NCBI GenBank assembly: GCA_022545805.1
Contig: JAKEIJ010000122.1
Span: 1 to 5,529 of the forward strand
Reading direction: 5' to 3'
Length of the DNA stretch: 5,529 nt
DNA from: Nitrosotalea sp.
GTDB taxonomy: Archaea > Thermoproteota > Nitrososphaeria > Nitrososphaerales > Nitrosopumilaceae
Position numbers and translations under genes: made by a program. The notes beneath the pieces are model-generated. The model was not told where the DNA came from. It was given only the letters and a program-made list of their open reading frames with translations, and did no database searches. Below are positions 1-3,912 of this stretch, one piece after another (position 1 is the stretch's first letter; each line of letters begins with the position of its first letter).

Positions 1-872
1 GACAGCGACTTGGAAGACTAGACAAGAACAAATCTATTCTAGGATATTCTGCAATTTTAAATCCAAGTCTAGTATCAGAAAAAGTCAATAGAACAATACT
101 TTTAAAATTCAAATTTTCAAAAAACATTTCAGATGGAATCGACAGGCTTACAAGATATCTAAACGAGTCTCCCTTTTGTATTTATTCAGCAAGACTGAGT
201 GGAGATTTGGACTGGATCTGCCATTTTGTTTTCTCTTCAATTGAACAATACGATCTTGAAACAAACAACTTTCTAAATAGATTTTCAGATGTGATAGCAG
301 ACTTCCGCTCCTATGAATCCAAGGCAACAAAATCTTCGCCATATGTCTTGTTTGATGAATACGCAACCAATGAAAAAAAGCTACAGGTGTATACCATATT
401 AAATGCCATCAAAAAGCATGACAACCTAAATGATAGGCTCCAGTCCATAGTAGAAAATCTTGTGAAATATTTTAATGCCAAATTTGCTCGAATTTGGTTT
501 TATGACAAGAAATCAAAGACGCTAATTCTAAAGTATAGTGCAGGTAAGTACAAAAACATAGACGGGGAGTTCTCAAGAGTATCTCTGAACTCTCTAAAAA
601 TTGGGACGATTGTAAAAACAAAGAAACCCGTGGTCTCAAATGATGTGTCCCATGATCCCAGAATAAAATATCACGACTGGGCAAAAAAGGAGAAACTCAA
701 GTCTTTTGCAGGATATCCAATATTGTACAAGAGAGAGGTTGTAGCAGTTTTGGCCATTTTCAGTGAGAAATCTCTCACGCCAAGCGATTTTGAGATTCTA
801 GGCATATTCTCAGACCAGCTCTCAAAGGAGCTTTCAGGCTTTTTCGAGGCAAAGGACTTTCTTCTCATCTGA
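1..872 (+). CDS. Lrp/AsnC-type regulator fused to a GAF domain (5' end outside the window)
   Basis: The frame is open from the left edge (first whole codon at 3) to TGA at 870-872, giving 289 visible residues and no start. Visible residues 1-20 (QRLGRLDKNKSILGYSAILN) match the end of an Lrp/AsnC helix-turn-helix unit followed by the 'GY.a.l.p' entry into the RAM domain. Residues about 28-105 alternate strand and helix as a RAM ligand-binding domain does, with the 'SGDLDW' turn at 66-71 in the place of the usual tG.yD. Residues about 130-282 form a GAF domain: a long leading helix, ARIWFYD at 162-168, the 'kPVVSNDVSHDPR' segment at 208-220, 'SFAGYPIL' at 234-241 and a closing helix. A short linker (105-125) joins them. 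Lrp proteins bind DNA as oligomers and respond to small molecules; GAF domains bind small ligands or mediate dimerisation. The TTG at 207 is an in-frame leucine inside RAM, so a start there would break the domain. The ligand of neither domain can be read from sequence. Confidence 0.85.
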   Translation, partial: QRLGRLDKNKSILGYSAILNPSLVSEKVNRTILLKFKFSKNISDGIDRLTRYLNESPFCIYSARLSGDLDWICHFVFSSIEQYDLETNNFLNRFSDVIADFRSYESKATKSSPYVLFDEYATNEKKLQVYTILNAIKKHDNLNDRLQSIVENLVKYFNAKFARIWFYDKKSKTLILKYSAGKYKNIDGEFSRVSLNSLKIGTIVKTKKPVVSNDVSHDPRIKYHDWAKKEKLKSFAGYPILYKREVVAVLAIFSEKSLTPSDFEILGIFSDQLSKELSGFFEAKDFLLI

Positions 873-874
873 GC

Positions 875-927
875 AAATCATTTCCCAGAGCATCCACTAG
901 ATACATTTCAATTTATTAAATCATTTC
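875..927. repeat. Pair of 10-bp direct repeats before trm1
   Basis: AAATCATTTC occurs exactly at 875-884 and again at 918-927, 43 bases apart. The first copy starts just after the upstream stop codon, and the second overlaps the end of the TATA-like box of trm1. The two copies could be binding sites of one regulator, or chance in AT-rich DNA. Confidence 0.4.
909..922 (+). promoter_or_regulatory. TATA-like box for trm1
   Basis: The AT-rich stretch TTTATTAAA (912-920) is centred about 29 bases before the TTG start at 945. Archaeal transcription begins roughly 22-27 bases after the TATA centre, which puts the 5' end at or a few bases before the start codon, a leaderless or nearly leaderless mRNA. 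No Shine-Dalgarno-like purine run precedes 945, which agrees. The spacing is observed; promoter activity is inferred. Confidence 0.45.
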
Positions 928-944
928 AGACCAAGCAAAACCTG

Positions 945-2075
945 TTGGAGTCTGAACTTATAGAAATAACCGAGGGTAGCACAAAGCTGCTTGTACCAAA
1001 GGAATCATTATCAGAAGATGTTCCACCAAAGGAACCTGCTTTTTTCAATCCACGTGCAAGGGTTAGCAGAGATTTTTCAATAATAGCATATGCTGCATTT
1101 CTTAAAAACTTCAAGGGTCCAAAGATCTTTTTGGATTCTCTTGCAGGAATTGGTGCAAGAAGCATAAGGGTTGCAAATGAAATAAAATCAATAGAAAAAG
1201 TAATTGTAAATGATGTAAACCAACAAGCTTTGGAAATTGGAAAAAGCATTGCAAAGTTAAATCAAGTTACAAATTGCGAGTTTTCTGAAAATGAAGCATG
1301 TAGGTTTCTTAGTCTTCACTCTACAAGAGACGGACGCGGTGCAATCATAGATGTAGATCCATTTGGCTCACCTTCTAGATATCTTGATTGTGCAATAAGA
1401 GCCACTTTTCATGGAGGACTCTTATCAGTAACTGCTACTGACATGACTGTATTACATGGAATATTTCCAGAGGCATGCCAACGCAAGTATTATGGAACTC
1501 CTGTTAGAACAATATATGGAAACGAGATAGCATTACGATTGATCATGGGATGTATGAACATGGTTGCAGGTCGAATGGACATCATGATACATCCATTATT
1601 TGTGCAACACAGCATGCATTACTACAAGGCATATGCCAAGATACTTGTTAGAACAAACACCAAAGATTGTATGGGATACATCCTTCATTGTGACAACTGC
1701 GGAAACAGAAAAGCAGTACGTGAGGTAAAACCTACATGTGATATTTGCAATTCACAAGCAAAACTTGCAGGCCCACTTTGGATAGAAAACCTTCATGACA
1801 AAGATTTTGTTAATTCCATGATATCAAAGGAAAAGGACTTGATAGTTGACAAGTCTTGTATCGTATTTCTGGACAAGTGCAAAGAAGAGATGGGCATGCC
1901 ACCAGCATATTTTACCCTGGATGAGATTGGACACAGAAAACAATCTGCACCACCATCTCTTGTAAAAATAATAGAAAAGCTCAAAGAAACAGGGTATAGA
2001 GCTACCAGAACAAGCATGAATCCAACTGGATTCAAGACAGATGCCACTATAACCGAGATCTTGTCACTAGTTTAA
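945..2075 (+). CDS. trm1: tRNA (guanine(26)-N2)-dimethyltransferase Trm1
   Basis: Trm1 uses S-adenosylmethionine to make N2,N2-dimethylguanosine at position 26 of tRNA, between the D and anticodon stems. The 376 residues are typical for archaeal Trm1. In order: the family signature FFNPRARVSRDFS (33-45); the SAM-binding glycine motif LDSLAGIGARS (63-73); the motif II acid in VIVNDVN (86-92); the catalytic-region DVDPFGSPSRYLD (136-148); TATDMTVL (163-170); and YYGTPVRTIYGNE (182-194). A zinc-ribbon-like group, Cys249/252/265/268, precedes the conserved GPLW (276-279). A C-terminal domain ends in an 'SMNPTGFKTDA' segment (357-367). Start: no ATG or GTG lies in frame between the upstream stop (870-872) and the first signature; TTG at 945 fits the TATA-like box. 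The 3' end overlaps the convergent rlmE by 4 bases. All key motifs are present. Confidence 0.95.
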   Translation: MESELIEITEGSTKLLVPKESLSEDVPPKEPAFFNPRARVSRDFSIIAYAAFLKNFKGPKIFLDSLAGIGARSIRVANEIKSIEKVIVNDVNQQALEIGKSIAKLNQVTNCEFSENEACRFLSLHSTRDGRGAIIDVDPFGSPSRYLDCAIRATFHGGLLSVTATDMTVLHGIFPEACQRKYYGTPVRTIYGNEIALRLIMGCMNMVAGRMDIMIHPLFVQHSMHYYKAYAKILVRTNTKDCMGYILHCDNCGNRKAVREVKPTCDICNSQAKLAGPLWIENLHDKDFVNSMISKEKDLIVDKSCIVFLDKCKEEMGMPPAYFTLDEIGHRKQSAPPSLVKIIEKLKETGYRATRTSMNPTGFKTDATITEILSLV

Positions 2076-2668
2076 TTTCCAAGATAGCCCAGGCAGATAT
2101 AGTACAGTTCACTGCTTGACTTTCTGCTTGCCTGAGGTTTTCTTAATTGTACTTTGGCAAATTTCTTTCTAATGTAATCTCGAAACTCAATCGAATATTG
2201 TCCATCAAAGACTTTGAACAGTGCATTGCCTTTTTTTGCCAGCACTTGATCCATTATCCTGCTTGCAGCATAGTTTAGTGAAATTTGTCTTGCGTGGTCT
2301 ACATCCCACATTCCGGTCACAGTCGGTGACAGATCACATATCACTGCTTTTATCTTACCACCAAAGTATTCAAAGATCTGTTCTACAATTGATTCGTCTT
2401 CAATGTCTCCTCTAATGAAATGGACTTCAGGAATTTCTTCAACAAATGATTTGTCAATGCCCATCACTTGTCCCTTGTTTCCTGCAAGTTCATGTGCAAC
2501 CTGACTCCATCCTCCAGGGGAACAACCAAGATCCAAGACGGAAAATCCGGGACCAATTATTCTGTATGAGGTGTTTAGTTCTTTTAGTTTGTATGCTGCT
2601 CTACTTCGGTATCCTTCCTTGTGTGCTAATCGCCTATACAAGTCACGCCTTGCATCGATTAATTTCAT
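2072..2668 (-). CDS. rlmE: 23S rRNA 2'-O-methyltransferase, RlmE/FtsJ family
   Basis: Bacterial RlmE (FtsJ/RrmJ) methylates the 2'-hydroxyl of a uridine in the A loop of 23S rRNA using SAM; the archaeal target is assumed to be the same. The 198 residues compare with about 209 in E. coli. The opening RSRAAYKLKEL (21-31) carries the first catalytic lysine, K27. SAM motif I is VLDLGCSPGGWSQV (44-57), and the acid after motif II is in GIDK (70-73). The KDKE tetrad is complete: K27, D112 (in CDLSP), K152 (in FKVF) and E187 (in SSSELYY). There is no C-terminal TRAM extension, unlike some euryarchaeal members. The start ATG (2668-2666) overlaps the TGA of the upstream TFE-beta gene as ATGA, so translation is probably coupled. 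A weak purine stretch (AGAAGG) lies about 8 bases before the start. A tRNA-targeting FtsJ paralogue (Trm7-like) is the alternative. Confidence 0.93.
   Translation of the reverse strand: MKLIDARRDLYRRLAHKEGYRSRAAYKLKELNTSYRIIGPGFSVLDLGCSPGGWSQVAHELAGNKGQVMGIDKSFVEEIPEVHFIRGDIEDESIVEQIFEYFGGKIKAVICDLSPTVTGMWDVDHARQISLNYAASRIMDQVLAKKGNALFKVFDGQYSIEFRDYIRKKFAKVQLRKPQASRKSSSELYYICLGYLGN
2137..2170 (+). terminator. Possible T-rich terminator region for trm1
   Basis: Archaeal RNA polymerase stops at T-rich stretches of the non-template strand. After the trm1 stop at 2075, the plus strand has clusters of T at 2138-2143 and 2162-2169, and a run of seven T at 2231-2237. Any trm1 mRNA ending here would be antisense to the 3' part of rlmE. 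The T runs are observed; their role is a guess. Confidence 0.2.
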
Positions 2669-3252
2669 TTCTTTGCCTTCTTTGTAGAAAGTTCAGTCAG
2701 CACCCATTGTTCAATCAAAGGACAAGTCCTTGGACTAATTTCTCCTTCAAGAGTACATTTTGATTCAACAGGACATATCAAACAAGGAGCAGACTCTATT
2801 GACTGTGTTGTTACAGGCACATGTGCAATCTTTAGTTTGTAAGTCCAACGTCCGTTTTCAAGAATTTTTTCTCTTTTTACCAAGTGTTGTCTTTCAAGCT
2901 TTAGTGCAAGTCTTGAGCCATCCCTGCTTGAGAGTTTAAGTTTTTTCCAAAGTTCACTTTGGAACATGCCATTGTCACCACGTTTTGCAACCAAGCCCAA
3001 AACAGTTGTTTTTAGCTTTTCCATATCAAGTCCCTCTATCTGAAAGTTTTCAATCTCTTTTTCATCAATCTGCTCTAGTTCTTCTTCTGAGAGCTCGGCA
3101 TCCTTTTTCTTGTCGTTTTTAGATTTTTTCTTGTCAATCTTGTCAGATTCTGTTTTTTTAGTAATCTTTGGTGATTCCTTTTTCTTTTCTGTCTTGACTA
3201 GACTCTTTTTGTCTTCAGCCTTTTTGGTCGGTTTTTTTTCTTTTTTAGCCAT
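2665..3252 (-). CDS. TFE-beta / RPC34-like transcription factor with winged helix and Fe-S cysteine motif
   Basis: This 195-residue protein has three parts. Residues 1-55 are an extremely lysine-rich, probably disordered tail. Residues about 58-72 are acidic. Residues about 76-145 read as a winged helix, with 'GMFQSELWKKLKLSSRDGSR' (95-114) as the recognition part and 'ENGRWTYKLKI' (132-142) as the wing. The C terminus has four cysteines at 157, 160, 166 and 177 (CX2CX5CX10C) in 'CLICPVESKC' and 'ISPRTCPLIEQW', as in archaeal TFE-beta and eukaryotic RNA polymerase III subunit RPC34/RPC39, where they hold a 4Fe-4S cluster. TFE-beta pairs with TFE-alpha and helps open the promoter and stabilise the pre-initiation complex. 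The gene heads a minus-strand unit, overlapping rlmE by ATGA. ATG at 3252 is the start. The lysine tail is the main departure from the Sulfolobus protein as I know it. The family is assigned from the motif and layout, not from a search. Confidence 0.8.
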   Translation of the reverse strand: MAKKEKKPTKKAEDKKSLVKTEKKKESPKITKKTESDKIDKKKSKNDKKKDAELSEEELEQIDEKEIENFQIEGLDMEKLKTTVLGLVAKRGDNGMFQSELWKKLKLSSRDGSRLALKLERQHLVKREKILENGRWTYKLKIAHVPVTTQSIESAPCLICPVESKCTLEGEISPRTCPLIEQWVLTELSTKKAKK

Positions 3253-3262
3253 AATTAATCAC

Positions 3263-3313
3263 TAATAACTAGAAGTTACTCTGTTATTACAGACACTCGT
3301 GCAATATAATAAC
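3263..3313. repeat. Three copies of a 7-bp TAATAAC motif before the TFE-beta gene
   Basis: TAATAAC at 3263-3269 and its exact reverse complement GTTATTA at 3283-3289 form an inverted pair with starts 20 bases apart, about two helical turns. A third copy, in the direct orientation, lies at 3307-3313. All are within the 72-base gap before the TFE-beta start. They may be an operator; the short length and AT-rich background make chance a real alternative. Confidence 0.35.
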
Positions 3314-3322
3314 ATATAATTT
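3281..3322 (-). promoter_or_regulatory. Likely promoter region of the TFE-beta/rlmE unit
   Basis: Read on the minus strand, this stretch is very AT-rich, with a TATA-like AATTATATG at 3314-3322 and a weaker GTAATAAC at 3283-3290. The second would give an almost leaderless mRNA for the start at 3252; the first a leader of about 30 bases. Neither can be preferred from sequence. The same bases follow the stop codon of the upstream minus-strand gene, and no T run on that strand marks a terminator, so read-through into TFE-beta is possible. Confidence 0.3.
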
Positions 3323-3324
3323 TC

Positions 3325-3807
3325 TTATTGTACCCTAATGTAGGCCATTACATTGATGCTGTTTTGGTTGGTCTTGTCTTTCATTTCTGCCACAATCTGG
3401 TATATACCTGGTGTGTCGATCATAGGAGAAAATGTATCCTGGATTGGCATAACGGCGCTGGTTTGTGCAAAGCATTGTGTGAAATAGGCATGTTGAACAA
3501 TTACTTGCTTTGGAGATGTGTTTGGATTGTATATTGTCAAGTACAAGTCACCACAATCAAACGAAGTGTTGTTTACCATTACGCTAAAGTTCAATGGTGT
3601 TGATACTGTATAATTGCTGACAAGATTTAGCAATCTTATTTGTGCATTTCCTTCTTGTTGTCCAATGTGTGGTGCAAAGTTGAATTGCCACATGTTTAAT
3701 TGTCTATTTGGTTGTCCCAAAACATCAGATAATACATATCCTCCAAAGATCAATGACACAATTACAGGAAAGACAAAAACGAGATAAGCAATTTTTTTTA
3801 CTGCCAA
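3325..3807 (-). CDS. Small membrane-anchored or secreted protein of unknown function
   Basis: I do not recognise this 160-residue protein. It opens with a short basic stretch (MAVKK) and a hydrophobic segment at about 6-27, which would act as a signal or single membrane anchor with the rest outside the cell. The remainder is rich in strand-like stretches (57-62, 72-78, 87-93, 101-108, 134-141, 151-158) and looks like a beta-sandwich of immunoglobulin-like type, ending in 'PGIYQIVAEM' and 'AYIRV'. Two cysteines, C85 and C112, could form a disulfide outside the cell. Sequons for N-glycosylation are frequent: N65, N73, N79, N80 and N96. The start is TTG at 3807-3805; the codon just before it is TAA, so no earlier start exists, and a later one would lose the hydrophobic segment. 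It is divergent from the OLD-family gene and precedes TFE-beta by 72 bases on the same strand. Confidence 0.7.
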   Translation of the reverse strand: MAVKKIAYLVFVFPVIVSLIFGGYVLSDVLGQPNRQLNMWQFNFAPHIGQQEGNAQIRLLNLVSNYTVSTPLNFSVMVNNTSFDCGDLYLTIYNPNTSPKQVIVQHAYFTQCFAQTSAVMPIQDTFSPMIDTPGIYQIVAEMKDKTNQNSINVMAYIRVQ

Positions 3808-3828
3808 TTATAGTATAAGCGCTCTAGT

Positions 3829-3842
3829 TCCCATATATCTAT
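3829..3842 (-). promoter_or_regulatory. TATA-like box for the small exported protein
   Basis: On the minus strand this reads AGATATATGG (3831-3840), centred about 28 bases before the TTG start at 3807. That places the transcript start at or just before the start codon, which fits a leaderless mRNA. A second AT-rich element, TTATACTATAA at 3808-3818, lies too close to the start codon to serve as its TATA box. Confidence 0.45.
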
Positions 3843-3876
3843 TTGGTCGAAAAAGATCCAAGTAACAAATTTGACG

Positions 3877-3890
3877 AATAAGTTAAATCA
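3877..3890 (+). promoter_or_regulatory. TATA-like box for the OLD-family gene
   Basis: TAAGTTAAAT (3879-3888) lies with its centre about 29 bases before the ATG at 3913. With no Shine-Dalgarno sequence before the start, a leaderless mRNA is expected. The 105-base gap (3808-3912) would thus hold two back-to-back promoters about 45 bases apart, together with a palindromic AGCGCT at 3818-3823. Confidence 0.4.
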
Positions 3891-3912
3891 CAGCCAAGCC
3901 AATAGCCGCTAG

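Noticed and set aside
207..872. A stand-alone GAF protein starting at TTG 207
   Set aside because: The frame is open to the left edge, and residue 69 (this TTG) lies inside a recognisable RAM domain, so it is an internal leucine codon.
926..1249. 107-codon open frame on the minus strand over the start of trm1
   Set aside because: It is antisense to the conserved N terminus of Trm1 and shows no domain.
2446..2763. 105-codon open frame on the plus strand across the rlmE/TFE-beta junction
   Set aside because: Both genes it opposes have complete family motifs; the cysteine- and leucine-rich product matches no family I know.
3328..3603. 91-codon open frame on the plus strand opposite the exported protein
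   Set aside because: The minus-strand gene has a coherent N-terminal hydrophobic segment, a promoter-like element and a sensible stop; the plus-strand product has no such structure.
3791..3800. T-rich run as a plus-strand terminator
   Set aside because: It encodes the lysines after the start of the minus-strand exported protein, and no plus-strand gene ends before it.
3808..3912. A small RNA or tRNA gene in the divergent gap
   Set aside because: No cloverleaf, box C/D motifs or stable stem could be found; 105 bases are well accounted for by two promoters.
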